Shown piece after piece: positions 8,381 to 16,637 of a stretch of DNA of 64,000 bases. Position 1 is the first letter of the stretch. Each line of letters starts with the position of its first letter. A program made the translations under genes and the position numbers. Source of the DNA: Romboutsia timonensis. GTDB lineage: Bacteria; Bacillota; Clostridia; Peptostreptococcales; Peptostreptococcaceae. The stretch is taken from the NCBI RefSeq assembly GCF_900106845.1, contig NZ_LT629850.1:1333941-1397940 (forward strand), given 5' to 3'. A model generated the notes under the pieces. It made no database searches. It worked only from the letters and a program-made list of their open reading frames with translations, and was not told the origin of the DNA.

Positions 8381-9212
8381 TTATAGTCTCCCCTCCCATG
8401 TAGTAAAGTATATCCTCTAGTGTTGCTTTAGATATATTATCACTATTTTTATATCCTGATTCTATAAATATTCCTTCACTAAAGTATCGTTCATCTTTTC
8501 TTTTTATAAAATCTATGTTAGTGTTATCAAGCATTTCTTTACTACCTCTTATGATTTTGTAATTTTCATCTATAAACTCTTTACTTTCACTAAATACAAG
8601 CTTTCCTTTATTTATAAAAGTTATATAATCTGCCATATGTTCTAAGTCTTGTGTTATATGTGTTGAAAATATAGCTGACTTATCTCCACTTTCTAATTCT
8701 TCTTGAATAAGCTTTATCATATCCTTTCTAAATATAGGATCAAGTCCTGATGTTGGCTCATCTAGTATTAAAAGCTTTGCCGAATGAGAAAGTGCTTTTG
8801 CAAGCATCAACTTTATACTTTGACCTTTTGATAGATTCTTTATTTTCGTCTTTTTAGATATTTGAAATTTATCTAGATACTCTTTAAACTTTTTATTATC
8901 AAAATTCTTATAAAATGATGCTACTATCTTTTCAAAATCAGATACATTTAAATTTTCATAAAAATATAAATTATCATATACAAAACCTATATTTTCTTTA
9001 AATCTCATAGGATTATTTTTTACATTTTCTCCCCTAAAGTATATATTGCCTTCATCTTGATTTAATAGATTCATTATAATTTTTATAAGTGTAGTTTTAC
9101 CTGATCCATTAGGTCCAATAAGTCCCATTATAAATCCTTCTTTTAGTTCAAATGATATGTTATCTAAGTAAAATCCATCAAATCTTTTACTTACATTTTC
9201 TAATCTAAGCAT
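8373..9212 (-). CDS. ABC transporter ATP-binding protein (YtrB/BcrA-like)
   Basis: The start at 9212 (MLRLENVSKRF) is preferred because GAGGGGGA lies directly before it; an ATG five codons earlier overlaps that site. The 279-residue protein shows Walker A GPNGSGKTT, a Q-loop region, a signature LSKGQSIKLMLAKAL and Walker B LLILDEPTSGLDP with an H-loop STHITQD. It lies between gntR and the ABC-2 permease and should power export by that permease. Confidence 0.92.
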   Translation of the reverse strand: MLRLENVSKRFDGFYLDNISFELKEGFIMGLIGPNGSGKTTLIKIIMNLLNQDEGNIYFRGENVKNNPMRFKENIGFVYDNLYFYENLNVSDFEKIVASFYKNFDNKKFKEYLDKFQISKKTKIKNLSKGQSIKLMLAKALSHSAKLLILDEPTSGLDPIFRKDMIKLIQEELESGDKSAIFSTHITQDLEHMADYITFINKGKLVFSESKEFIDENYKIIRGSKEMLDNTNIDFIKRKDERYFSEGIFIESGYKNSDNISKATLEDILYYMGGETIND

Positions 9213-9213
9213 A

Positions 9214-9588
9214 TTAATCCCCCTCATATAAGCTTTCTAATATTGATATTAATTCACTTTTTTGTAAACCTATTATTTTTGATAAGTTTATAGATTCTTC
9301 TAATTTATCTTCAATCTCTCTTAATTTAGCTTCATATACTAGCTCTTTATTAAAAGATGATACATAGCACCCCTTTCCAGGTACTGTATTTATAAGATTT
9401 TGCTTTTCTAATTCTTCATAAGCTCTTTTAGTTGTTATAAAACTTATATTTAAATCTTTTGCTAATGCTCTTATTGATGGTAATTGTTCATTTTCCTTTA
9501 AATTATTTGATAGTATAGCTTCTTTTATTTGATTTACTATCTGTAGATATATTGGTAACTCTGATGAATTAGATATTATTATATTCAT
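9214..9588 (-). CDS. GntR family regulator (YtrA-like) of the ABC operon
   Basis: The start at 9588 follows AAGGGG at proper spacing; a frame start seven codons earlier includes that site. The 124-residue product has a winged HTH (PIYLQIVNQIKEAILSN...LPSIRALAKDLNISF, PGKGCYVSS wing) and a short helical tail instead of a ligand domain, as in YtrA-type GntR regulators that repress their own ABC operon. The gene is first in the operon. Its promoter region overlaps the prophage attachment core. Confidence 0.88.
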   Translation of the reverse strand: MNIIISNSSELPIYLQIVNQIKEAILSNNLKENEQLPSIRALAKDLNISFITTKRAYEELEKQNLINTVPGKGCYVSSFNKELVYEAKLREIEDKLEESINLSKIIGLQKSELISILESLYEGD

Positions 9589-9606
9589 TTTGACCCCTTT
9601 CTGTAT

Positions 9607-9635
9607 CAACTATATAATAACAGTATATACAGTTG
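9607..9635 (-). promoter_or_regulatory. gntR promoter -10 and likely GntR operator
   Basis: An imperfect inverted repeat (CAACTATATA, 9-nt spacer, TATACAGTTG; 9 of 10 pairs) lies just before gntR. On the minus strand a -10 hexamer TATACT occupies 9622-9627. In the unintegrated chromosome a -35 TTTACA at 52183-52188 would sit exactly 17 bp upstream. The prophage now separates the two. Operator function is inferred from symmetry and place. Confidence 0.55.
9618..9634. other. Prophage attachment core, gntR side (attL)
   Basis: TAACAGTATATACAGTT, identical to 52156-52172. It contains the -10 hexamer of the gntR promoter on the minus strand. Exact crossover is not determined. Confidence 0.75.
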
Positions 9636-9688
9636 ATGTGAAAAAATCCAGTATTTTAAATATTATTCGTGATTTTTTCTATATAAAA

Positions 9689-9706
9689 GTCAGTTTATTG
9701 TCAGTT
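9689..9706. repeat. Integrase arm-type repeats, left end
   Basis: Two GTCAGTT copies (9689-9695, 9700-9706) are spaced 11 bp. The same heptamer occurs three times at 52024-52048 inside the other end, including once at 11-bp spacing. Tyrosine integrases bind such arm repeats; binding here is inferred. Confidence 0.5.
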
Positions 9707-9735
9707 TTATTTATAAATTTATATTTATCAATATT

Positions 9736-9756
9736 TTATCCACAAAGTTATCAACA
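9736..9756. promoter_or_regulatory. DnaA box pair
   Basis: TTATCCACA (9736-9744) is an exact match to the TTATNCACA consensus and is followed three bases later by the near-match TTATCAACA (9748-9756). They lie in the non-coding strip between the attachment core and the first phage gene. Tandem boxes suggest host DnaA binding in replication or regulation of the excised circle. Confidence 0.5.
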
Positions 9757-9780
9757 CCTCTTATAGTAAGGAGTATCGTT

Positions 9781-10047
9781 ATGAGAATAATAGCAAATGA
9801 AAATTTTTATTACTTTGCCAATATAGAAAAAATAGGAATAATAATAGAGTATTTAAGAATTATAGATACTAAAACTATAATATTAAAAAATTGCAAGGTA
9901 GAAGGTTCTAGTATAATTTTAGATTCCATAAGAATTAAATCAGTTAAAGATATCTTATTTGAAAATAATAATAAAAAGATAACCGTATATACAAATAATA
10001 ATAAACCAGACTTGAATCCTATTATTATAGAGCTAGATACACCATAA
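9781..10047 (+). CDS. Unknown 88-residue protein
   Basis: The ATG follows TAAGGAGTATCGTT. The product has no recognised domain. It has a compact alpha/beta pattern (MRIIANENFYYFANIEKIG..., repeated I/V-rich strands) and no membrane segment. It is the leftmost gene of the prophage and points away from the attachment site. The upstream strip holds DnaA boxes and integrase-arm-like repeats. Confidence 0.6.
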   Translation: MRIIANENFYYFANIEKIGIIIEYLRIIDTKTIILKNCKVEGSSIILDSIRIKSVKDILFENNNKKITVYTNNNKPDLNPIIIELDTP

Positions 10048-10059
10048 AAATAAAATTTT

Positions 10060-10200
10060 ATATATAGACATGCACTTTTTTATATTCTTTTTGCATATGC
10101 TATAACATGCGTAGCGAATATGTAGCAAGTGAAACGTAGTAAGCTTGTGGAATATGAGCGAAGTGGTTATGTTAGTCTATAGCAACCTAGGCAAAGTCTA
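10060..10200. other. Non-coding, GC-elevated inverted-repeat region
   Basis: No ORF fits. The stretch is visibly richer in G and C than its neighbours. GCTATAACAT (10099-10108) can pair with ATGTTA/TATAGC at 10169-10183, and an outer ATAGAC/GTCTAT pair closes around it. The inside has repeated GCGAA phrases. It could be a folded RNA or a remnant of a small repeat element; neither can be decided here. Confidence 0.35.
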
Positions 10201-10230
10201 TGTATTTTTAAACTATAAATAAAACAAACA

Positions 10231-10255
10231 AAAAGAAGGATTTTATCCTTCTTTT
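10231..10255 (-). terminator. Terminator after parM
   Basis: An 11-bp stem (AAAAGAAGGAT / ATCCTTCTTTT, 3-nt loop) directly abuts the parM stop codon. Because both arms end in A/T runs it may also stop transcripts from the left. Confidence 0.8.
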
Positions 10256-11125
10256 TTACTTTAATAAACTTTTATATCCTCTTGCATTTGCAAATAAATC
10301 CTCTATCTTAATAATATTACTTATTTTCTTACTTAATACAGAATTAAGAAGATCCATTCCTCCACCTTGAAAAACAACTGCTGATGTATTAATAGGATAA
10401 TTAAGATTAAGTTCTGTATAAATTTCTTTAAATAAATCATTACAGCTCTTTATAGCAAAATTTATATTTTGCCTTTCTCCTTTATAGTAAAATCCGTTTT
10501 CTAAATATTCTTTTATATCATCTAAATTGATCTTAGCATCAAAATATTTAGCTTCTAAAGAGTTCTTTATGCAATTATATATATCTATAGTACCAGTATT
10601 TACTTGAGAGCTTTGTATTACCTTTTTATTTTTAATTAAAGCTATGTCAGTTGTTTTTCCTCCAATATCAACTGACACTATATCTTTATGTTTAACATCA
10701 AATAAAGTACTGTTAAAATGAGCAATTATTCCTGATACAGACTCCGGAAAGACTTGAACATCAGTTATTCTTATTCTCCTTCTAATATTATTAAATGCTA
10801 CATCATAAGTTTTATTAACTAGATTACTTATTAATTCATCCTTAAATGTATAGTATTGTTTTATTGGTAATCCTAAACCTATTTTATTTTCTATCGAATT
10901 ACTACTTTTACATATAGCCCCTAATAACAGTGGAATATAATTATCTTTATCAAACTTTCTATAATCTATTTCTAACCTACCAGTACCAAGATAATAAGTT
11001 TTACTATCTATTTCAATTTTATCAAATTTATTGCCATATTCTATATTTTCACTTACTGCACTCTTAAATATTATACCTTCGCTTGTTTTAACATTATAAT
11101 TACCTATATCTATACCTAAATTCAT
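10256..11125 (-). CDS. parM: ParM/StbA-like actin-family segregation ATPase
   Basis: This 289-residue protein has actin-fold nucleotide motifs: phosphate-1 MNLGIDIGNYNVK at the N-terminus, a VSVDIGGKTTDIALI phosphate-2 loop near residue 151, and an adenosine-type loop VVFQGGGMDLL near residue 250. ParM proteins polymerise and push plasmid copies apart, coupled through ParR to a centromere. The next upstream gene encodes a ParR-like protein and a palindromic site precedes it, completing the set. A GGGGGA ribosome binding site precedes the ATG. In a prophage this suggests a period as a low-copy circular replicon. Confidence 0.85.
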   Translation of the reverse strand: MNLGIDIGNYNVKTSEGIIFKSAVSENIEYGNKFDKIEIDSKTYYLGTGRLEIDYRKFDKDNYIPLLLGAICKSSNSIENKIGLGLPIKQYYTFKDELISNLVNKTYDVAFNNIRRRIRITDVQVFPESVSGIIAHFNSTLFDVKHKDIVSVDIGGKTTDIALIKNKKVIQSSQVNTGTIDIYNCIKNSLEAKYFDAKINLDDIKEYLENGFYYKGERQNINFAIKSCNDLFKEIYTELNLNYPINTSAVVFQGGGMDLLNSVLSKKISNIIKIEDLFANARGYKSLLK

Positions 11126-11136
11126 TTAGATCCCCC

Positions 11137-11337
11137 TTAAAATTCCCAATCAACATTATCTATTTCATTAGTTTCGCTTCTACGATCTTCTTTTGTTGGT
11201 AATTTCATATCTTTGTTATCTAAATAAAATCTAATACATTCTTTAATAAATGCACTCTTATCATAAGCCTTTATAACTTCTTGATATAGCTTATTTTCCG
11301 TGTCATTATTTTTAAAGCTAACCTGTATTCTAGCCAT
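11137..11337 (-). CDS. parR: ParR-like ribbon-helix-helix DNA-binding protein
   Basis: The 66-residue product opens with a beta strand (MARIQVSFKN) followed by two helices (ENKLYQEVIKAYDKSAFIKECIRFYL), the ribbon-helix-helix layout of ParR proteins, and ends with a short acidic tail that could contact ParM. The gene is 11 bp upstream of parM in the same operon, with AAAGGAG before its ATG. It is shorter than plasmid R1 ParR (117 aa). Binding to the 11368-11417 repeats is inferred. Confidence 0.7.
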   Translation of the reverse strand: MARIQVSFKNNDTENKLYQEVIKAYDKSAFIKECIRFYLDNKDMKLPTKEDRRSETNEIDNVDWEF

Positions 11338-11367
11338 ATTTTTACTCCTTTTTAAGGTACTTAACTC

Positions 11368-11417
11368 AAAAGTGTGTAAAGTTTGATAGCTATAATAGTG
11401 TATATTTACACACTTTT
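11368..11417. promoter_or_regulatory. parC-like inverted repeat upstream of parR-parM
   Basis: A perfect 13-bp inverted repeat AAAAGTGTGTAAA / TTTACACACTTTT is separated by 24 bp. The right arm also sits inside a second palindrome GTGTATATTTACAC. The repeats lie in the parR promoter region on the minus strand, as expected for a combined centromere and operator. Confidence 0.6.
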
Positions 11418-11447
11418 AAACATTATTAAGGTAATTTACATACAATA

Positions 11448-11675
11448 TTATTCTATTATTATAGATATATTTAAATTTTGGTAACTTTGTATAGACTTCT
11501 CAAATACTTTTAACCCCATTCTATTTTTTATAACTATCAAATCCCCATCTATCTTATATGTGTATGTTTTTTCTTCAAATTTTCTAGTAGTTATAGTATT
11601 CTCTGTAATACTTATAACCTTATGTCCTGCTTCTTTAAATATATTATTTATAGCTTTTACTACTCTATCGTTCAT
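11448..11675 (-). CDS. Unknown 75-residue protein
   Basis: A start at 11675 follows AAGAGATGAA. The product has an N-terminal helix (MNDRVVKAINNIFKEAG) followed by beta strands (ITENTITTRKFEEKTYTYKI). It lies between the broken ATPase gene and parR, all on the minus strand. It is not recognised. Confidence 0.6.
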   Translation of the reverse strand: MNDRVVKAINNIFKEAGHKVISITENTITTRKFEEKTYTYKIDGDLIVIKNRMGLKVFEKSIQSYQNLNISIIIE

Positions 11676-11697
11676 TTTAATTCATCTCTTTTCTTTA

Positions 11698-11766
11698 TTA
11701 ATTATTTTTAAGTTCTGGAGGAAGTTTAGTTATAAAAGATTGATATCCATCCTTAGATTTAATTAA
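11698..11766 (-). pseudogene. Separated 3' end of the VirD4/HerA-type ATPase gene
   Basis: On the minus strand this reads ...KSKDGYQSFITKLPPELKNN then stop. Removing the IS982-type element and one TTAATTAA joins it in frame to LKQYHSLNLI of the ATPase at 12876-15155. The tail is thus lost from the present ATPase frame. Confidence 0.75.
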
Positions 11767-12888
11767 TCTATTGTGCTAGTTAAAATTTTTCCAAATAAAG
11801 TAAATTGCTTTTCGCAAAAAATAATACCTTATTATAGGTTGGTATTTGTAAATTTTAACCAAATACTAACCTTTTTATTTTAGCTATAGAATCATAATTT
11901 CCCATAAGTTTATTTATTAAAAATGAAATATTATGAGCTAAAACTTTTATCGAAGTTCTAGTTATAAATCCTAGCATTGATTTACTTTTAACTTTATTTA
12001 AATTTAATTGCTCTGTTAATTGAGAAAAGCTGGTTTCTATCCTTCTTCTGATTTTAAATATTAGTTGTCTTATTTCTTTTGGATAGTTATCTTTGCTATT
12101 ACCTCTTTTTAAGAATAATAAATTTATATCTCTTTCACCTTTTAACTCAGGCGTTAGCCTTTTATTGACATATCCTTTATCACCTATAATAGAAATAGAA
12201 TTATATTTATCACATAAATCCCACACTGTATTTCTATCATCTATGTTGGCTGGAGTTATAACATAGTCAGTTAAGAAACCGTCTACTGTAGTAAGTGCAT
12301 GAAACTTAAATCCAAAATATGTTTGTTTCTTTGATGGACATCTACCATAAGAGGCTTCGCCTTTAAAGCACTTGCTAAAATGAGCTCTACCAAACTCACA
12401 TACAGGAATAGGCATGCTGTCTATAATTCTTATATTATTAGAATACGCTTGAATATATTCTGAAATATATTCTCGTATTTCTTTAATTACAGCATGTAGA
12501 TTTCGTTTAGTTCTATTAAATCTAGTTCTATCTCCTAATTTAGGAAATAGTTTTATATATTCTCTGCTCAATAAACTAAAGAATGCTTTTTCTGAGTCAA
12601 TAGTCAGAAGTTCTCCAACTATACTTATAGTGATTATTTCACTATCTGAAAGCTTACACTCCTTAATATTACGTCTATTTCTAATGCTTATAGGAATAAT
12701 ATCGTTGTACACATCATCAACTATTGTATAAATTATAGTAAATAAATCAGTTAAATTTTCAATTTCTTGGATATAATAATTATTAAGCTCCAACATTATA
12801 GTAACCCTCCTTTAGATTAATGCTACTAATCTTAGGGTGCTATATTTGTTGGAGTTTTATTATTGTAAAAATTAACTAGCACAACGAG
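11767..12888. mobile_element. IS982-type insertion sequence
   Basis: A transposase gene is framed by inverted ends (TTGTGCTAGTTAA at 11771 and its mirror ending at 12884). TTAATTAA flanks both sides (11759-11766, 12889-12896) as a likely 8-bp duplication, although its palindromic AT nature leaves the exact ends uncertain by a few bases. It interrupts the ATPase gene about 20 codons before its natural end. Confidence 0.8.
11855..12796 (-). CDS. IS982 family transposase
   Basis: The 313-residue protein has the IS982 pattern: an N-terminal helical region, GDRTRFNRTKRNL, the first catalytic block IRIIDSMPIPVCEFGRA, the second IIGDKGYVNKRL and the third acidic block RRRIETSFSQL. AAAGGAGGGTT precedes the ATG. 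The frame is intact and should be able to move the element at 11767-12888. Confidence 0.9.
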   Translation of the reverse strand: MLELNNYYIQEIENLTDLFTIIYTIVDDVYNDIIPISIRNRRNIKECKLSDSEIITISIVGELLTIDSEKAFFSLLSREYIKLFPKLGDRTRFNRTKRNLHAVIKEIREYISEYIQAYSNNIRIIDSMPIPVCEFGRAHFSKCFKGEASYGRCPSKKQTYFGFKFHALTTVDGFLTDYVITPANIDDRNTVWDLCDKYNSISIIGDKGYVNKRLTPELKGERDINLLFLKRGNSKDNYPKEIRQLIFKIRRRIETSFSQLTEQLNLNKVKSKSMLGFITRTSIKVLAHNISFLINKLMGNYDSIAKIKRLVFG

Positions 12889-15155
12889 TTAATTAAATTT
12901 AAGCTATGATATTGTTTTAAATTAAGTAAATCATCTAAGCAATAACCATGAATATTAAACTCTTCCTCTAAAGCTTCAAATGCTTTTTTATCTACTCCCG
13001 ATATTAACATATAACTTGCATTAGAATTTTTAAGAGCTGATTGAGCTTCTTTGGATAATTGATCCATATAATGTAGTGTTAAAACATATTTTAATCCAAA
13101 CTTAGCACTCTGTACAAACTGCTTAGTTAATAACTTTTGCGATGTAGGAGATTGAAATACTTCATCTATAAGTACTGTACATCTTCCAGGATGTTCGTGC
13201 ATAGTACCTCTTACTTTAGTTGATATCCAAATTTTTTGAATAAAAAATGTTGTTAGTATATCTATTGATATATCATCATCAAAGTCTATATCCCTCATTC
13301 TTATTAATATAACTTTACCTTGTTCCATAGCTTTTACAAAATCAACGTTATCTTTAGGATCCTTTGATAACATGCTATCTATAACTAAATTTTCTCTTAA
13401 TAAATCAATTCTATCTATTATACCCTCTATCTTGTTATCTTTAGTCCCACATATCATTGGAATAGGATTATCTTTTGTTACTTTACTATAATCATCCAAC
13501 TCCTCTAAAGCTATAATACTATCTTCTAAATCTATTTTTAACTCATCTGATAATTTATCAATAAACTCATGTCTAACTGTATGACTTTGAAGTATCTTTA
13601 ATATATCTTTCATGCTAGTTCCAGGGCTACAAAATGCAACTCTTGCAGCTGCACCTAAATACTTTCTCATTTTAGGTGCTAACTGTTTATCATCATTATT
13701 AATAATATTTACTAATTGTAATACATAGTTAGCTTGCATCCTAGCTATTTTAAGTATTTCATCTTTGCTCATACCTTCTTTAATTTTTATCTCATTATAC
13801 GTTAATGATTGAATACATTTAGGATTAGATAAATCTATTTCTATAAGTCTATCAACTGGAGTAATACCTTTTATTTTTTCTGCTAATTCTGTATTCTTAA
13901 TAAAATCTATTACTATAAGACCTTCTCCTGCATCTATAATATCCTTACACATATTTATACTAAAAGTAGATTTCCCACTTCTAGAACCTCCCATAATAGC
14001 TAGAGGTAATGATTGTAAACTTTTATCATTGCTTAAATATGCACATTCTTTATTGTCCTTGTATTTAACTTCTCCTAAATTAACAACTCCTGTTTTTAAT
14101 TCTTCTGGTACTGGATTCTCTTTAGTTTGTTTATGTTCTATATTTTTATATTGATTTAATAAACTCGCTCCAGGTAAGGCTATAAAATTATTACATTCAT
14201 CTTCGCTAGTCATATTTACAGTTACATCATTTATAATTGTTGAATATATATTAATTTTCTTATTGATTTTTTTACCTACCAACTTATTATCCTCAGATAT
14301 TTCATCAAAACTATTACAAGCTGATAAAGATAACTGTTTTTCACGCTCTTTTTTATCACTTTTACTTAAAATTATCACTTGAGATTTACATATATTGTTT
14401 TTAGCCTTTCTAACAGTGCTAGGAGATTCTATTTTATTTGTAGATATAAATAGTTGATGATTAATTTTAGATGTGCTTAAAATCGAATTTACAAGGTCAT
14501 CTAAAAAGGTTATTAAAAATTTAAGTGTAATAATACCTAAATCGATAACATTTTTACTCTTTTTTAAGTTTTCTCCATTTTTATATCGTTCGATAGCTTC
14601 TTTATATGTTATCTTAAAATAATTACTTTCTTGTTCGCTAGTTGGAATAAAGTTATAAAATATACCTACGCATTCATTTTGCTCTAGAACTTCTAAAACT
14701 GACATATTAGAAGATAATAACTCATTATTTCTTTTATCTACGCTTAAACTCAAAGAATCATTCATACTATATCTAAGTTGATACTTAGTGCACTCATTAG
14801 GATCAATAGGAATACTATCAACTTCCCTTATCTCTATATTCTTCCAAACTTCTGTAAACTTGCTTTTAAATTTTATAAAATGTACTTTTGGTATTATAAA
14901 ATAGAACCCAACATCTTTTTTAGTTATATGAATGTAATAAGAAGCTTTTAATGTATTTTTTATTATGAGCTTTTTATTCTCTATAGTTATAAGTTTATTA
15001 ACTTTAACATACATGCTATTAATTAATGTTGCTATGCTACTTGTAGAGTTATTTTTATTTGACTTAGTTGGTATTAACTGTACTGTTATATATTCAGCTT
15101 TCTTAACTTCTAATAATTTACTCATAGGAATACTTTTAGTTTTCTTAAATTCCAA
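12876..15155 (-). pseudogene. VirD4/HerA-type DNA-pump ATPase, C-terminus cut by IS
   Basis: This frame codes for 759 residues starting at a TTG (AGGTGG upstream). An N-terminal domain of the sort found before conjugative VirD4/VirB4-like ATPases (ITKKDVGFYFIIPK) precedes a P-loop domain: Walker A GGSRSGKST near residue 388, Walker B CTVLIDEV near 655, and a later TLHYMDQL sensor region. Such proteins pump DNA or couple it to membrane channels. Two small membrane-protein genes lie directly upstream with short spacing. The last three residues (SLC) and the stop come from the IS end; about 20 native residues are at 11698-11766. The catalytic core is whole, so residual activity is possible. Confidence 0.75.
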
Positions 15156-15402
15156 TTAAAACACCACCTAATATTTTAAGTATCATATAAATTGCAGGTG
15201 CTATAAAAGCAAAATCTTTTCCTTTTTTAAGACCAAACAAGTATAGTATTAATCCAATTACACCACCTATAACACATATCCAATAACTAGAAAGTACAAT
15301 ATTTTTAAATATCTCAGTTAAAATCATATTTATTTTATTATGTGCTCCTTCAATCATTATTTCGCCCCAGCTTAAAGGATTCCATAAATTTAAGTTGTTC
15401 AT
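15145..15402 (-). CDS. Small two-helix membrane protein beside DNA pump
   Basis: The 85-residue product has an amphipathic lead (MNNLNLWNPLSWGEIMIEG) and two hydrophobic segments (about residues 37-57 and 66-85, the latter Gly-rich). AAGGAGGGG precedes its ATG. Its stop overlaps the start of the ATPase gene, suggesting coupled translation. It could be a channel or VirB3-like part; no family is recognised. Confidence 0.65.
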   Translation of the reverse strand: MNNLNLWNPLSWGEIMIEGAHNKINMILTEIFKNIVLSSYWICVIGGVIGLILYLFGLKKGKDFAFIAPAIYMILKILGGVLIGI

Positions 15403-15414
15403 ATATACCCCTCC

Positions 15415-15831
15415 TTAGAATTTTATTTTGCTAAATAAATCAAATAGTTGAGGATATAAACTTATAAATACATACGCTAGAATATATATTAATCCATTGT
15501 TTATAGCATTTTTAACATTTCCACCATTTAAAACAGTTACTATCATATCTTTTACTCCAAATCCTATGCATCCCCATTTTGCAAATGCCATTAATAACTC
15601 TAAAATTTGCATACCAGCGGCATCTAAGCTAGTGCTAAAGTCATTTGCAAATACAAAGTTTATATTAAAGTGTAATAATAAAGCAGTAATAAAAACTAAT
15701 CTAGTATACATAATTTTATTATTTTTTATATTATCTATAAGTCTCTCTACTAAAGTAATATCTTTACTTGTGTACTCTTTTCTAAATTCCTTTAAAGTGT
15801 AACTTTTAACCCTATATCTATTTAATAACAT
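15415..15831 (-). CDS. VirB2/pilin-like membrane protein
   Basis: The 138-residue product has a basic cytoplasmic start (about 40 residues), a signal-like helix ending FVFANDFSTS, and two further hydrophobic helices separated by a GGNVKNAINNG loop. This layout (processed leader plus helical hairpin) resembles VirB2/TrbC or Maff2-like small subunits of conjugation systems. AGGGGGA precedes its start. It is first in a three-gene set with the 85-residue protein and the ATPase. The family link is structural inference. Confidence 0.6.
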   Translation of the reverse strand: MLLNRYRVKSYTLKEFRKEYTSKDITLVERLIDNIKNNKIMYTRLVFITALLLHFNINFVFANDFSTSLDAAGMQILELLMAFAKWGCIGFGVKDMIVTVLNGGNVKNAINNGLIYILAYVFISLYPQLFDLFSKIKF

Positions 15832-15894
15832 GAATAATCCCCCTTAAATTTGTAAATAATAATCTTATAATTTTTTATCGGAGGTGTTTTTAAT

Positions 15895-15963
15895 ATGCCA
15901 TCGTTTGTATATTGGTTTGGAGCAGCTGCTCTTATAGATATTGTTCAGAAAATACTTTTCTAA
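15895..15963 (+). CDS. 22-residue hydrophobic peptide
   Basis: An ATG lies 9 nt after GGAGGTG. The product is MPSFVYWFGAAALIDIVQKI plus LF, a single amphipathic/hydrophobic helix. It is divergent from the pilin-like gene. Its strong ribosome binding site is the main evidence. A type I toxin-like or membrane-modulating role is possible. Confidence 0.4.
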   Translation: MPSFVYWFGAAALIDIVQKILF

Positions 15964-16142
15964 TTGTTAATCTTTGATATGCTTTAATTTATCGTTAGTT
16001 TATGTGCAGGCGCACTTGAATAGATTTTTAGAATTTAATTGAAGGGTTCTAAAATTTTTTATCGAATTGTATAACAGAATTATATTTTTATAATTCATTC
16101 ACATTTGAGCTCTATGGATGGCGGTCCTGGAGCTCTTTAATT
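15964..16142. other. Non-coding strip with GAGCTC hairpin
   Basis: No ORF with a ribosome binding site is seen. GAGCTC at 16107-16112 and 16130-16135 frames a GC-rich loop and is followed by T residues, so the hairpin could end transcripts from the left. The rest is AT-rich. Confidence 0.35.
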
Positions 16143-16319
16143 TTACTCACTCTTTTGCATAAGTTCAAACATATGCATCTTTATAAATCCACTTGGACCT
16201 ACTCCTTTAGATTTTCTTTTAATCCATTCATATAACTCTACTTCATCAGGATCTAGACTCTTAAAGGATACATTAATTCTTAAATCTTCTCTGCTATTAC
16301 TTTTATTCTTAGAATTCAT
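16143..16319 (-). CDS. Small ribbon-helix-helix-like protein
   Basis: This 58-residue frame starts at an ATG at 16319 preceded by AAAGGAGCAC. The sequence has a Ser/Lys-rich lead, a strand LRINVSFKSL and two helices with a WIKRKSKGVGPSGFIKMHMFEL block. This resembles the DNA-binding part of ParR or small RHH repressors. It may control the membrane/ATPase cluster or be a second partition adaptor. It is a short frame but composition and start are good. Confidence 0.6.
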   Translation of the reverse strand: MNSKNKSNSREDLRINVSFKSLDPDEVELYEWIKRKSKGVGPSGFIKMHMFELMQKSE

Positions 16320-16436
16320 TATATTGTGCTCCTTTCTGTGTTGCTATACTTCATTCTATGTTAACGGGAGCATATTGATGCACGTCCTAGTTATATTTTT
16401 TATAAATTTTGGAAATAAACTTTATGAGGTGATATT

Positions 16437-16538
16437 ATGAATTTAAATTATTTAGGATATGGATTATTAATAGGACCTGCTATTTTAGTTATAGGAGGCA
16501 TAGTTTGGTGCTGCTTAGTGATAAATAATGATATATAA
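16437..16538 (+). CDS. 33-residue membrane peptide
   Basis: GAGGTGATATT precedes the ATG. The product starts MNLNYLGYGLLIGPAI and is one hydrophobic helix with paired cysteines (WCCLV). It lies upstream of the 16638 membrane protein on the same strand. Confidence 0.45.
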   Translation: MNLNYLGYGLLIGPAILVIGGIVWCCLVINNDI

Positions 16539-16637
16539 ACCTATTTATTATGTTTTTTTCTTAAATAACTATAAATATAAACATAAATCTGCTACAATCC
16601 ATTTTGTGGGGAAAATTATAATATTAGGGAGGATTAT

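Noticed and set aside
9621-9634. Core repeat considered only as a GntR operator found twice by chance
   Set aside because: The second copy lies right after the integrase with arm-type repeats nearby and completes a -35/-10 pair, which fits attachment sites better.
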